Source: Pseudomonas sp. ATCC PTA-122608 (GTDB lineage: Bacteria; Pseudomonadota; Gammaproteobacteria; Pseudomonadales; Pseudomonadaceae). Taken from it: a stretch of 64,000 nucleotides of DNA. The stretch covers positions 1 to 64,000 of the forward strand of contig NZ_LPNO01000007.1 in assembly GCF_001952855.1 (NCBI RefSeq). Direction: 5' to 3'. Under the pieces are notes generated by a model. That model saw nothing but the letters and a program-made list of their open reading frames with translations. It was not told where the DNA came from and made no database searches. Below are positions 17,809-27,036 of this stretch, one piece after another; the first letter of the stretch is position 1; each line of letters starts with the position of its first letter. The translations under genes were made by a program, and so were the position numbers.

Positions 17809-19260
17809 ATGATCCCAGTAATCCTTTCCGGTGGTAGCGGCTCACGTCTTTGGCCGCTTTCGCGTAAACAGTTTCCCAAGCAGTTCCTGGCCCTGACCGG
17901 CGAGCACACTTTGTTCCAGCAAACCCTGGAGCGCCTGGTGTTCGACGGCATGGATGCACCCATCGTGGTCTGCAACAAAGACCACCGCTTTATCGTCAAC
18001 GAGCAACTGGCCGCCCGCAAACTGGAAACCCAGCGAATCCTGATGGAACCGTTCGGCCGCAACACCGCGCCGGCCGTGGCCCTGACGGCAATGATGCTGG
18101 TCAACGAAGGCCGTGACGAGCTGATGCTGGTGCTGCCGGCCGACCACGTGCTGGACGACCAGAAAGCCCTGCAACGTGCCCTGGCCCTGGCCACTGTGGC
18201 CGCTGAGCGTGGTGAAATGGTGCTGTTCGGCGTGCCGGCCACCCGTCCGGAAACCGGCTACGGCTACATCAAGTCGACCAACGATTCGCTGCTGCCCGAA
18301 GGCGTCAGCCGCGTGCAACAGTTCGTTGAAAAACCCGATGAAAAACGCGCCACCGAGTTCGTCAAAAGCGGTGGTTACTTCTGGAACAGCGGCATGTTCC
18401 TGTTCCGCGCCAGCCGCTTCCTGGAAGAGCTGAAAAAGCACGATCCGGACATCTACGACACCTGCCTGCTGACCCTGGAACGCAGCAACCACAGCGCCGA
18501 CACCATCGACATCGACGAAGCCACTTTCGCCTGCTGCCCGGATAACTCCATCGACTACGCCGTGATGGAAAAAACCCAGCTGGCCTGCGTGGTGCCATTG
18601 ACCGCTGGCTGGAGCGACGTGGGTTGCTGGGCATCGCTGTGGGACGTGAATGAAAAAGACGCCAACGGCAACGTCAGCAAAGGCGACGTGGTGATCCAGG
18701 ACAGCAAGAACTGCATGATCCACGGCAACGGCAAGCTGGTGTCGGTTATCGGTCTGGAAAACATCGTGGTGGTAGAAACCAAGGACGCGATGATGATTGC
18801 CCACAAGGACAAGGTCCAGGGCGTCAAGCAGATGGTCAACACTCTCAACGAACAGGGCCGCAGCGAAACCCAGAACCACTGCGAGGTCTACCGTCCGTGG
18901 GGCTCGTATGACTCGGTGGACATGGGCGGCCGCTTCCAGGTCAAGCACATCTCGGTCAAGCCGGGCGCGTGCCTGTCGTTGCAGATGCACCACCACCGCG
19001 CCGAACACTGGATCGTGGTCAGCGGCACTGCCGAAGTCACCTGTGACGAGAACGTGTTCCTGCTCACCGAAAACCAGTCCACCTACATTCCGATCGCCTC
19101 GGTGCACCGCTTGCGCAACCCGGGCAAGATTCCATTGGAGATTATTGAGGTGCAGTCCGGCAGCTACCTGGGTGAAGACGATATCGAGCGTTTTGAAGAT
19201 ATCTACGGTCGGTCTACGCCGATCGAGCGTGGCGTGTCGGTGAAAACCATCGCGCAGTAA
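17809..19260 (+). CDS. algA: Bifunctional phosphomannose isomerase / GDP-mannose pyrophosphorylase AlgA
   Basis: 483 residues (481 in P. aeruginosa). The N-terminal nucleotidyltransferase has the signature LSGGSGSRLWPLSRKQFPKQF near residues 5-25 and FVEKPD near 170. The C-terminal cupin-type isomerase carries QMHHHRAEHWIVVSGTA near residue 390. It supplies both the first step (fructose-6-P to mannose-6-P) and GDP-mannose formation for AlgD. CAAGGAG precedes the ATG at good spacing. It ends the operon and is followed at once by a strong terminator. Confidence 0.96.
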   Translation: MIPVILSGGSGSRLWPLSRKQFPKQFLALTGEHTLFQQTLERLVFDGMDAPIVVCNKDHRFIVNEQLAARKLETQRILMEPFGRNTAPAVALTAMMLVNEGRDELMLVLPADHVLDDQKALQRALALATVAAERGEMVLFGVPATRPETGYGYIKSTNDSLLPEGVSRVQQFVEKPDEKRATEFVKSGGYFWNSGMFLFRASRFLEELKKHDPDIYDTCLLTLERSNHSADTIDIDEATFACCPDNSIDYAVMEKTQLACVVPLTAGWSDVGCWASLWDVNEKDANGNVSKGDVVIQDSKNCMIHGNGKLVSVIGLENIVVVETKDAMMIAHKDKVQGVKQMVNTLNEQGRSETQNHCEVYRPWGSYDSVDMGGRFQVKHISVKPGACLSLQMHHHRAEHWIVVSGTAEVTCDENVFLLTENQSTYIPIASVHRLRNPGKIPLEIIEVQSGSYLGEDDIERFEDIYGRSTPIERGVSVKTIAQ

Positions 19261-19273
19261 AAGAGCGGCACAA

Positions 19274-19333
19274 GAAGCCCCCGTCCTACCGACTGCGTCC
19301 CCTATCCGCAGCCGGTGGGTCGGGGGCTTTTTC
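19274..19333 (+). terminator. Rho-independent terminator after algA
   Basis: AAGCCCCCG pairs with CGGGGGCTT, extended inward by GACTGCG/CGCAGCC-type pairing, and is followed by TTTTTC. It lies 14 bases after the algA stop and marks the end of the alginate operon. The AAGCCCCCG/CGGGGGCTT stem is symmetric, so it may also stop transcription coming from the convergent gene at 19364. Confidence 0.85.
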
Positions 19334-19363
19334 AGATCAATGCCCCAGCGCTTTCAAACGCGC

Positions 19364-22300
19364 TCAACCGAAATAGTCGGGAAACTGATTCGGCCCCAAA
19401 TACAGGAAGTTCGACTCAGTCAGCTTGATTTCTTTGTTCATCTTCAGCTCAACGAACGGGCTGCCCGCCGTGATGGAACCCAGATCCTGCGGAACCTGAT
19501 CCGTGCTGAATATCACCATGTAGTCGCCCCTGCCCACATAGCGTTCGTTCCCCAGGAACAACAGGTTTTCGACGTTTTCACCATTAAATTGCTGGCCGGG
19601 GGGGTTAACGTACACGCCGCCCTTCGAACCCGCGCGCGTTTCACCGCGTGCCAGATCGTTAATACCTTGCCCTTGAGCAATCGCTTCGGCGCCTTCCTTG
19701 CTGGTGTAGTGGATATAAACGGGTTGCGCGTTGTGCGTGCCCGAATCCACTGCCGACTGCCAATCTGGATGATTGACCAATTGCTTATTCGTTGCAGAGA
19801 GTGGAGCAGAGCTGCCTGGCTGGCCCAGCAGCTTTTGCGCCTGAGGCTTGCCAGTCTTCTTTGGACCTAATCCTGATTTGACGCCACCCGGCAACCGGTT
19901 CAATCGCCATTCGCCGTCGCCCGCCGGCTGCAGGAATGCCACGGTCTTTTTGGTCTGCGGGTCAATGACCCGTACATATCCACCCTCGACCTTGTACACG
20001 GAGCTGATTTCGTACGGTTTGCTGACGCCGCTGCCATCGGTGTAACGCACATAAAACTGCTCGCCGACTTGATAAGTGCCATCGCCCCGCATCGTACGGC
20101 CGCTGAGCAGGCTGTCAGGCACGGAATGGGCGCTGATGTCTGGCAATGCGCGGACTGAGACGCCCCCTGCCGGTACCTGGTGTGCCGCCGGTGTGGTCGT
20201 CAGCGGCACGACGACTCTACTTGCCGGCGCCGGGTTAAGGACCGGGCGCATAATTGGGCTGGCCTTGCTACCCGCGGCCATGCCGCTGCCGTCGCCATAC
20301 CGGGCATAGATCATGGCAAGGCGGTTGGGTTTGTTGAGTACGTTGACGATGGATTGTCCCGGTGCCCGGATGACACGCAGCCCCGCCTTGGTCAGGCGGG
20401 TCGCGGTCGAAACGCCCTTTCCGACAATGGGCAGCAGGTCCATGAACATCGTGGCGACCTCGATGCCAAACAGGGTCTTGTTGTATCTCGATTCTTTAGC
20501 TACTTCATCTGAGCTGACAGATCCGACGTCCGCCTTATCGATCAGTATTTCCGTCAGTTGTTTGTACAGAGTGTCCTGTAAATTGCCCTGGATAGGCGTG
20601 AGGTAGGCGTTGCTACCCAACTCATTCACCCGTCCCAGCCGCCCCACATTTTCAACAATGCTCCTCTGGACGATTGCACTCAAACCGTCCGGATTGAGCG
20701 GCGATGTTTTGCTACTTGCGTAGGTTCGCCATCCCGGTTCTTTGAAAAGCGCACTGAGCGCCGCCTGATTGGCGACTTCCCGAAAGGAGATCCCGTCGGG
20801 CGCATCCGGGCTATACAGCACAAGCGGCCCGTCCTGGCCGTTGCCAATGGCGACCACACCCTGAAGCTCCTGACCGTAGTGGCTGACGGTGTTTGCGACA
20901 ACGGTCTTTCCATCCACTTGGGGCCGCGTGGCAGCGTCCGGAAAATCGAGCACGGCCCGGACCCATTCAGGTCCCGAGGAGCCTTGTGGATAAGCCTGCG
21001 GATTCAACTGCCCCAGAAACGCCTGCTTCTGCATGACATCCGACAGGTTGGCTTTCCATGCCGAGCGGAGTTTCCCCGGTGCTCCCGTCTGGGCGTCAGG
21101 CGCCATTCGTTCCTTGAGCAGGGTGATGTAGTTACCGCCCACATCCAGCTCATTCACCAGAGTCTTGAGTTCCTCGGTTCCCAACACCACAGGCTTTCCA
21201 TCTGCCCCGAGCACCGGCTTGCCTGAAACATCGGTCAGCGTTGCGGCGAATTTCACCTCAACATGCTGGTGGCTTTCTGCGGCGGGCCATGCAGTAGGGT
21301 TTTTCAGGGCAAGCTCAATCAATGAGCTGTGCTGCCTGCTGACATTGCGCGCAACGTAAGCGCCTTGCCGACCGGTATGAGTTCTGGATTGTGTGGTGGT
21401 GGTGACCACGATCTTGTCCGGGTCGATATTTACCGTGGGGTATTTTTTCCTGAGCGCTGTCGCCAATTTGTCATGGGCAAAGCCCTGCAGTGAAGGAATC
21501 GCTTCCAGCAACGGCACCAGTGACTGGAGGGATTGCTGCTCGCTCGCCTCCAGAGACTTGTATTCGCCCTCGTTCATGCGCGACAGGTTTTTCAGCCACT
21601 GCGGCTGTTGTTTGTCTTCAAGCCTTTCTCCCCGGGCAAGTATTGCGTTGCTGCCGTCCAGTTGAGTAGACCAATTGGCGGCGTTGTTCATGGCCAAGGC
21701 GATTTGTGGGCCGTTCATGTCGCTGGTGTCTGAGTGAGTCAGTGCATTCAGTTCGGCTTTTTGTCGCTCCAGAAGCTGAGGAATCGCTTCAGCAATCACG
21801 TCCCCTGAGGTGGGAGCGAAACTGAGCATCAGGTCTTCGCCGCGTAAAGGCTTGCGCAGGTTTTCCGCCGACAAGGGCAAGCTCTGTGACAGCAGCTCTG
21901 CGCGAACGCCGCCTTTGTCAATTCGTTGCATCAGCGTCGACTGCAATTGGGCAGGGGTCGCGAACTCCTCAAAGCCCTCACCGGGGGTGTAGAGCACCAC
22001 AGGTCCGTTGTCTTGGTTGGCAAGCATGTTTTTGTTGCCGTTGGGCCAGTGAGGCTGGGTTTGCAGGGAGCCATCGGAGGCGGTAATCATGAAGGCCCCG
22101 GCCAGGCGCGCGCCGTTCAGCGTCGTGTCATCAACCGTGAGCGGATATACACCGGGCCGCGCACCGTTGGGGAAAGCGCTTCCCCGGGACGCCAGGGTCG
22201 GATAACGGAACGTTTTGTCGATCAGCGCTTTGCTCGCCGGGCTCAGGGTACCGTCCTCCACGCGCAGGGCCGCTTGAGTGGAGAGCATTTGGCGGTGCAG

Positions 22301-22744
22301 GTTGATCAGTTGGTCTTGAGGCGGGCTGGGGTCTGTTTCGGTGGGGCGGGGAGACGTCCAGAATCGAGTGACGGCGTTGGCAAACAGCTCACCAATTTGC
22401 CCTACGGCGCCAGGCGTCTTGGCAACGTACTCCTGATACTCCTGCACAAATTGCTCATAGGTGGGCTGCTGGCTGATCAACCGGTTGATTTGAATGTTGA
22501 GTGAATTGTGCTGGCTGAAATAACCCTGTTGAGCAGAGGCGGGTCTACCAAAAGCATACTCGGCGACAGTGGCCGGACGAATGCTCCGAACGACCGGCAT
22601 AGCAGGTGCACCAGGGAAGGCCTGGCCAGAAAATGACGCCGCGCTACTGAGCTGAGGCGTCTGGTTTTCAGCGGCTCGCTGGCCGTTTAAAGCTGAAGGA
22701 GGGGCAAGATCAGGCTGATACTCGGTATGACGTTTAACAATCAT
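19364..22744 (-). CDS. Large toxin-like protein, DUF6543-type modules, C-terminal HYD1-like ADP-ribosyltransferase region
   Basis: About 1126 residues. The body resembles the Pseudomonas 'dermonecrotic toxin'/DUF6543 family: a module with PVVLYTPGEGFEEFATPAQL (~247-266) and a second related one with PLVLYSPDAPDGISF (~640-654). A hydrophobic stretch (VATMFMDLLPIVGKGV, ~763-778) precedes a variable region. The last ~135 residues hold YIHYTSKEGAEAI (His1012), GGVYVNPPG (~1042-1050) and GRGDYMVIF (Asp1074), in the order expected for the HYD1-type ADP-ribosyltransferase fold of polymorphic toxins. Base composition and codon choice look less GC-biased than the neighbours. AGGG eight bases before ATG 22744 sets the start. 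No signal peptide and no immunity gene are evident. Target and secretion route are unknown. Confidence 0.7.
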   Translation of the reverse strand: MIVKRHTEYQPDLAPPSALNGQRAAENQTPQLSSAASFSGQAFPGAPAMPVVRSIRPATVAEYAFGRPASAQQGYFSQHNSLNIQINRLISQQPTYEQFVQEYQEYVAKTPGAVGQIGELFANAVTRFWTSPRPTETDPSPPQDQLINLHRQMLSTQAALRVEDGTLSPASKALIDKTFRYPTLASRGSAFPNGARPGVYPLTVDDTTLNGARLAGAFMITASDGSLQTQPHWPNGNKNMLANQDNGPVVLYTPGEGFEEFATPAQLQSTLMQRIDKGGVRAELLSQSLPLSAENLRKPLRGEDLMLSFAPTSGDVIAEAIPQLLERQKAELNALTHSDTSDMNGPQIALAMNNAANWSTQLDGSNAILARGERLEDKQQPQWLKNLSRMNEGEYKSLEASEQQSLQSLVPLLEAIPSLQGFAHDKLATALRKKYPTVNIDPDKIVVTTTTQSRTHTGRQGAYVARNVSRQHSSLIELALKNPTAWPAAESHQHVEVKFAATLTDVSGKPVLGADGKPVVLGTEELKTLVNELDVGGNYITLLKERMAPDAQTGAPGKLRSAWKANLSDVMQKQAFLGQLNPQAYPQGSSGPEWVRAVLDFPDAATRPQVDGKTVVANTVSHYGQELQGVVAIGNGQDGPLVLYSPDAPDGISFREVANQAALSALFKEPGWRTYASSKTSPLNPDGLSAIVQRSIVENVGRLGRVNELGSNAYLTPIQGNLQDTLYKQLTEILIDKADVGSVSSDEVAKESRYNKTLFGIEVATMFMDLLPIVGKGVSTATRLTKAGLRVIRAPGQSIVNVLNKPNRLAMIYARYGDGSGMAAGSKASPIMRPVLNPAPASRVVVPLTTTPAAHQVPAGGVSVRALPDISAHSVPDSLLSGRTMRGDGTYQVGEQFYVRYTDGSGVSKPYEISSVYKVEGGYVRVIDPQTKKTVAFLQPAGDGEWRLNRLPGGVKSGLGPKKTGKPQAQKLLGQPGSSAPLSATNKQLVNHPDWQSAVDSGTHNAQPVYIHYTSKEGAEAIAQGQGINDLARGETRAGSKGGVYVNPPGQQFNGENVENLLFLGNERYVGRGDYMVIFSTDQVPQDLGSITAGSPFVELKMNKEIKLTESNFLYLGPNQFPDYFG

Positions 22745-22941
22745 TGAATGGACCCTGTGCAAAAGGGAGTTAGTCCATTGTTACCCTTGTAAAAGAGATA
22801 TCACTCCAGTGATGAATCAATCCGTGGTGTAAGAGCGCCAGCGGGTTCCGGTGGGTAAAGTGCAATGCATTACCGCAAGTGATTAGGCTTGGCCCCCGGG
22901 CTCAGCTACGATGAATGCTCATGGCAAGCGAGGGTTTTATC

Positions 22942-23405
22942 GTGTTCATCGGCGTTCTACTGATCATCACCTGGTTGATCCTCCTGCTGCGCTATCCGGC
23001 CAAGGCGTTGCCGGTTTCCCTTGCGGCCGCCATCGGCCTGGGTTTGGTCGCGGTAGGCGTAGTGTGGCTGGACAAGCGTGAGGCCCAACAATTGGCACGC
23101 CTGGAATTACGCACCGTCTACGCGCCTCAAGAATGCCCGGCAGACCGGCCACTCAAACTCACTCTGAACAACGGCAACGATGTGCCACTGACCGAACTGC
23201 GCTGGCGCGTCGCAGCTTATGCACCAGGCGACACCGTCAACCTGGCCGACAACGTCTACGCTGCCCCACGCTATCGCGGCCCGGCGAACTGCAAGCCGGC
23301 GCCACCTGGGAAGACTGCCTGCCGGTACCGCCACTGCGCCCCGGCTATCGCCCGCAAACCCTGGAATTTCGCGCCGAGCATTTGCAAGGCAGCTTCTCCG
23401 ACTAA
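22942..23405 (+). pseudogene. Small membrane protein gene with apparent frameshift
   Basis: From GTG 22942 (GAGGG seven bases upstream) the frame encodes FIGVLLIITWLILLLRYP and a second hydrophobic segment ending VVWLDKRE, then a soluble tail to about 23280 (AAPRYRGP). After that the frame runs on into the next gene with unlikely composition. The +1-base alternative frame instead continues GELQAGATWEDCLPVPP...GSFSD and stops at 23405, 17 bases before the next start. This is what a single missing G at ggcccGgcgaactg would give. Such two-helix proteins are often labelled 'multidrug transporter' in Pseudomonas, without good evidence. Either a true pseudogene or a sequencing error. Confidence 0.7.
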
Positions 23406-23422
23406 CAACAAAGGACTGATCC

Positions 23423-24235
23423 ATGCCCAACGTACTCATCACCGGGTGTTCCAGTGGTATTGGCCGTGCCCTGGCGGATGCCTTCAAGCAAGCCGGTTTT
23501 GACGTGTGGGCCAGCGCCCGGCGCACTGATGATGTGACGGCACTTCGCGCCGCCGGCTTCAACGCCGTGCAACTGGACGTCAACGACAGCGCCGCGCTCG
23601 CTCAATTGGCCGGCCAGATCGGCGAGCTGGATGTGCTGATCAACAACGCCGGCTACGGCGCCATGGGCCCGCTGCTCGACGGCGGCACTCAGGCGATGCA
23701 GCAGCAATTCGAGACGAACGTGTTTTCAGTGGTCGGGGTGACCCAGGCGCTGTTCCCGGCCCTGCGTCGTCGTAAAGGGTTAGTGGTGAATATCGGCAGC
23801 GTGTCCGGCGTGCTGGTCACACCGTTTGCCGGTGCGTATTGCGCCTCGAAAGCGGCAGTGCACGCCTTGAGTGATGCGTTGCGCATGGAACTCGCGCCCT
23901 TCGGCGTACGGGTGATGGAGGTACAGCCGGGCGCCATCGATACAAGTTTTGCGAAAAACGCCGGCACCCAGGCCGAGCTGTTGATCAATGAAAAATCGCC
24001 TTGGTGGCCGCTGCGCGAAAGCATCCGCGCCCGGGCCAAGGCCTCACAGGATCGGCCTACGCCCGCCCGCGATTTTGCCGCAGATGTATTGAAGGCCGTG
24101 CAACAGACAACACCGCCGCGCCTGTTACGCTCGGGAAATGGCTGCCGGGCATTGCCGTTGATGGCGGCGTTGCTGCCCAAGGGTTTGCTGGAGATCGTGT
24201 TGAAAAAACGCTTTGGCCTAAGCGGCCAGCTGTAA
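23423..24235 (+). CDS. Short-chain dehydrogenase/reductase (SDR family)
   Basis: 270 residues, classical SDR. The cofactor motif is TGCSSGIG (residues 7-14), NNAG is at 74-77, the catalytic serine is probably Ser126 in NIGSVSG, and YxxxK is Tyr139/Lys143 in YCASK. Arginines after the second strand (ASARRTDD) suggest NADP(H) preference. The substrate cannot be read from sequence. It starts 17 bases after the frameshifted membrane protein gene, so the pair was probably co-transcribed. A REPIN follows the stop. Confidence 0.92.
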   Translation: MPNVLITGCSSGIGRALADAFKQAGFDVWASARRTDDVTALRAAGFNAVQLDVNDSAALAQLAGQIGELDVLINNAGYGAMGPLLDGGTQAMQQQFETNVFSVVGVTQALFPALRRRKGLVVNIGSVSGVLVTPFAGAYCASKAAVHALSDALRMELAPFGVRVMEVQPGAIDTSFAKNAGTQAELLINEKSPWWPLRESIRARAKASQDRPTPARDFAADVLKAVQQTTPPRLLRSGNGCRALPLMAALLPKGLLEIVLKKRFGLSGQL

Positions 24236-24253
24236 GAGCCCCCCGCCACACCC

Positions 24254-24383
24254 GTGGCGAGGGAGCTTGCTCCCGCTGGGCTGCGCAGCAGCCCCAAAAC
24301 CATCCGCCCGAGTATTCCTGAAAGAATGCGCTGACCTTTTCAGGGGTGCTTCGCACCCCAGCGGGAGCAAGCTCCCTCGCCAC
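24254..24383. repeat. REPIN (gtggcgagggagcttgctccc type)
   Basis: Inverted gtggcgagggagcttgctcccgctgg and ccagcgggagcaagctccctcgccac units enclose a ~75-bp spacer. It lies between the convergent SDR and LysR genes, a typical place for REP elements. Confidence 0.88.
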
Positions 24384-24399
24384 ACGGTTTCTCGACTGA

Positions 24400-25263
24400 T
24401 CAGCCTTTCATGAAATCAATGAAGGCCCGCACTTTCAGCGGCAAATGCCGAGTATCCGGGTACAACGCATACACCCCCTGTGGCGCAAATCGATGACCCG
24501 GCAGCAGACGAACCAAACGCCCGGCCTCCAGGTCTTCCTGCACCAGCCACTGGGGCAGGATCGCCACACCATGCCCGCGCACGGCGAAGGCCTGGAGAAT
24601 GGCGGCGCTGTCCGCAACCAATGAAGCCTTGCCAGGCCCCGGGCGATACAGGCGCTCGAGACCAGCCGGATCAACCACCGCCAACTCCGTCAGCCGCCCA
24701 TGGCCCAGCTTGGGCAATTGCTCCAATTCATCCAGCGTGGCGACCCCGGCAAACTCCGGCGCGGCCACGGCAAAAATCTCGTAGCTCGACAGCTGCACCG
24801 CCCGGTGATTGGAGTCGAGCATCCGTCCCAATCGAATGGCCACATCAAACCGCTCGGAGATCAGGTCAGCGTGGCTGGAGGATGTGGATAACTGGACGTT
24901 CAATTCCGGGTGCAGGCCGCGAAAAGTTTCCAGTGCCGGCACCACCACGGCCAATCCGTATTCGACGGTGGTGGTGATACGCAATGTGCCTTTGAGCTGG
25001 CTGTGTTCCGAACGGGCTTCCTCGACCGCCAGGCGCGCCTCTTCCAGCATCCGCGTGCAGCGCAGGTAAAAGCGTTCACCGGCATCGGTCAGTGCCAGTT
25101 GCCGAGTACTGCGGGTCAGCAGGGTGACACCCAGTTCGGCCTCCAGGCGCTTGAGGTTGAAGCTCACCACCGCCCGCGTTTGCCCGAGGAAGTCAGCGGC
25201 TGCGGTCAATGAGCCAGCCTCGACAACGGCCTTGAAGGTGTCGAATCGATCCAGGCTGACCAT
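24400..25263 (-). CDS. LysR-family transcriptional regulator
   Basis: 287 residues. The N-terminal winged helix-turn-helix (residues 1-60: LDRFDTFKAVVEAGSLTAAADFLGQTRAVVSFNLKRLEAELG) is followed by a LysR substrate-binding domain. It is divergent from the MFS gene at 25375, and LysR proteins often regulate the divergent neighbour, so that pump is the probable target. The 111-bp intergenic region carries a perfect palindrome (25278-25300). The inducer is unknown. Confidence 0.92.
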   Translation of the reverse strand: MVSLDRFDTFKAVVEAGSLTAAADFLGQTRAVVSFNLKRLEAELGVTLLTRSTRQLALTDAGERFYLRCTRMLEEARLAVEEARSEHSQLKGTLRITTTVEYGLAVVVPALETFRGLHPELNVQLSTSSSHADLISERFDVAIRLGRMLDSNHRAVQLSSYEIFAVAAPEFAGVATLDELEQLPKLGHGRLTELAVVDPAGLERLYRPGPGKASLVADSAAILQAFAVRGHGVAILPQWLVQEDLEAGRLVRLLPGHRFAPQGVYALYPDTRHLPLKVRAFIDFMKG

Positions 25264-25277
25264 TGGCCACGCCCTCC

Positions 25278-25300
25278 TTTGTCAAAATATTTTTGACAAA
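25278..25300. promoter_or_regulatory. Perfect palindromic operator candidate between lysR and MFS genes
   Basis: TTTGTCAAAA and TTTTGACAAA are exact 10-bp inverted repeats around TAT. The element begins 15 bases upstream of the lysR start and 75 bases upstream of the MFS start. AT-rich dyads of T-N11-A type are typical LysR-family sites. Binding is inferred from position and symmetry. Confidence 0.6.
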
Positions 25301-25374
25301 CTAACAGTCAAACCGCTGTTTCCCAAGAGCCCGCACCCGCCTACCCTGCCGCCATCCACTGCAGGAACAGCGCA

Positions 25375-26565
25375 ATGACCTACCGCTCGAAAGTCACCTG
25401 GATCTTTCTACTGGGCTTCGCCCTCGACCTGGTGAACATGTTTGTCGCCACCATCGCCTACCCGGATATCGCCCGGGAGTTGCACGCCTCGATCACGCAA
25501 CTGGCGTGGATCGGCAACGCCTATATGCTCGGCCTGACCGTGGTGATTCCCCTGAGCGTGTGGCTGGCGGCCCTGTTGGGCGAACGACGCTTAATTGCCG
25601 TAAGCCTGCTGCTGTTCGGTGTGGCCTCCGTGCTGGTGGGCCAGGCCGCGTCGATTGAAGCGCTGATCGGCTGGCGCCTGCTGCAAGGCCTGGGCGGTGG
25701 CTTGTTGATTCCTGTGGGACAAGCCTTGGCGTATCGGCATTTTGCGCCGGCAGAACGCAGCCAACTGACGGCCAAAGTCATGCTGGTGGCGCTGCTGATA
25801 CCGGCGCTGTCGCCGGCGTTGGGTGGCTTGGTGGTGGACAGTGTGTCGTGGCGCTGGATCTTTTTCGCCAACCTGCCGCTGGCGCTGATCACCATGATGT
25901 TGGCGTTGAGCTGGTTGGAGGCGGACACGCCCGCTGCCACCCGCCCAACTCTGGATCTCGGCGCGGTGCTCGCGCAGATTCGCCGGCCAATGCTACGGGT
26001 CGCGATGTTGGTCTACCTGTTCATTCCGGGCGTGTTTATCGGCACCAGCCTGGTGGCGATTCTTTATCTGCACGGCCTCAGGTTTAGCGCCAGCCACATC
26101 GGCGCGCTGATGCTGCCTTGGGCGCTGGCCTCGGGGCTGGCGATTGCCTTGAGCAAAAAACTGTTCAATCGCTGCGGGCCTCGGCCGTTGCTGTTGGCGG
26201 GCATGCTGCTGCAATCCATCGGCATCCTGTTGCTGATCGAGCCACACCCGATAGTCGTGGTGCTCGCCTACATCCTGATGGGCCTGGGCGGCAGCCTGTG
26301 CAGCAGCACCGCGCAAACCCTGGCCTTTCTCGACATTCCCGCCGAGCGCATGGGGCATGCCAGCGCCTTGTGGAATATCAATCGGCAATTGAGTTTTTGC
26401 CTCGGTGCCGCCGTGCTCAGCGGGGTGCTGGCTGCGCTGGACTCCTTCACCGCGACCTTCGCGATTGCCGCAGCGTTGACCCTCATCCCCTTATTTGCAG
26501 TACTGTGCCTGGATGCATCCAAAGTACGGACACTGCTTCACCCTGCCAGCGAGCCCACACAATGA
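25375..26565 (+). CDS. MFS transporter (multidrug/drug:H+ antiporter type)
   Basis: 396 residues with about twelve hydrophobic segments. Segment 5 contains LIPALSPALGGLVVDSVSWRWIFF, which matches antiporter motif C and the W-R-W-I-F-x-N-x-P pattern of drug:H+ antiporters. The first helix holds LDLVNMFVATIAYPDIARE, the usual D-x3-V position. Its substrate is unknown. It is divergent from a LysR regulator and overlaps the next gene by four bases (ATGA), so the two are translationally coupled. Confidence 0.9.
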   Translation: MTYRSKVTWIFLLGFALDLVNMFVATIAYPDIARELHASITQLAWIGNAYMLGLTVVIPLSVWLAALLGERRLIAVSLLLFGVASVLVGQAASIEALIGWRLLQGLGGGLLIPVGQALAYRHFAPAERSQLTAKVMLVALLIPALSPALGGLVVDSVSWRWIFFANLPLALITMMLALSWLEADTPAATRPTLDLGAVLAQIRRPMLRVAMLVYLFIPGVFIGTSLVAILYLHGLRFSASHIGALMLPWALASGLAIALSKKLFNRCGPRPLLLAGMLLQSIGILLLIEPHPIVVVLAYILMGLGGSLCSSTAQTLAFLDIPAERMGHASALWNINRQLSFCLGAAVLSGVLAALDSFTATFAIAAALTLIPLFAVLCLDASKVRTLLHPASEPTQ

Positions 26566-26963
26566 TTGATTACCGTGATTTTTTTGATGAAGTGATCCAG
26601 ACCCATGTCGAGATCGAACAATGGTTCGCAGGCGTTGCGCCCGAGGGAACACTGAACACCTTGTTGGCGCGTTTCTCCCCCGACTTCAGCATGATTGCGC
26701 CGTCCACCGGGACTCGGATGAACGCGGCCGGGGTCAATTACCTGTTCACCCGCCTGGGTGGCCAGCGTCCGGGGCTGAAGATAACCTTGAGCGAACTGAC
26801 TGGCATTGACCGTCATGCACGTGGCGCGACCGTGACGTATCGCGAGCATCAGATCGATGACAGCGGCACCCAGACCGACCGCCGCGCCACCGTGGTATTC
26901 GAAAAACTGGCCAGCGGCGCCCTGCTGTGGCGGCACTTGCACGAGACCTACTGCCAGGCCTGA
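26562..26963 (+). CDS. SnoaL/NTF2-like (DUF4440-type) small protein
   Basis: 133 residues from ATG 26562, which overlaps the MFS stop. The pattern (LNTLLARFSPDFSMIAPSTGTRMNAAGVNYLF, later GATVTYREHQ and ATVVFEKLASGALLWRHLHETY) fits the cone-shaped NTF2-like fold, where an N-terminal helix precedes a curved beta sheet. Members include small enzymes and ligand-binding proteins; no catalytic set is evident. Coupling to the pump suggests a related substrate, but this is inference. A longer upstream open frame is only the shadow of the MFS gene. Confidence 0.8.
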   Translation: MIDYRDFFDEVIQTHVEIEQWFAGVAPEGTLNTLLARFSPDFSMIAPSTGTRMNAAGVNYLFTRLGGQRPGLKITLSELTGIDRHARGATVTYREHQIDDSGTQTDRRATVVFEKLASGALLWRHLHETYCQA

Positions 26964-27036
26964 CTTCCCAACCAACAGAAATCAACTGTGGGGCTGCCTG
27001 CGATGCACCTCGATACACCTGAAAGCACTGAATCAA

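Noticed and set aside
19334..19363. Search for an immunity gene next to the ART-like toxin
   Set aside because: Only 29 bp separate the toxin stop from the algA terminator, and upstream the next gene is a divergent membrane protein with intact neighbours; none fits as a cognate immunity gene.
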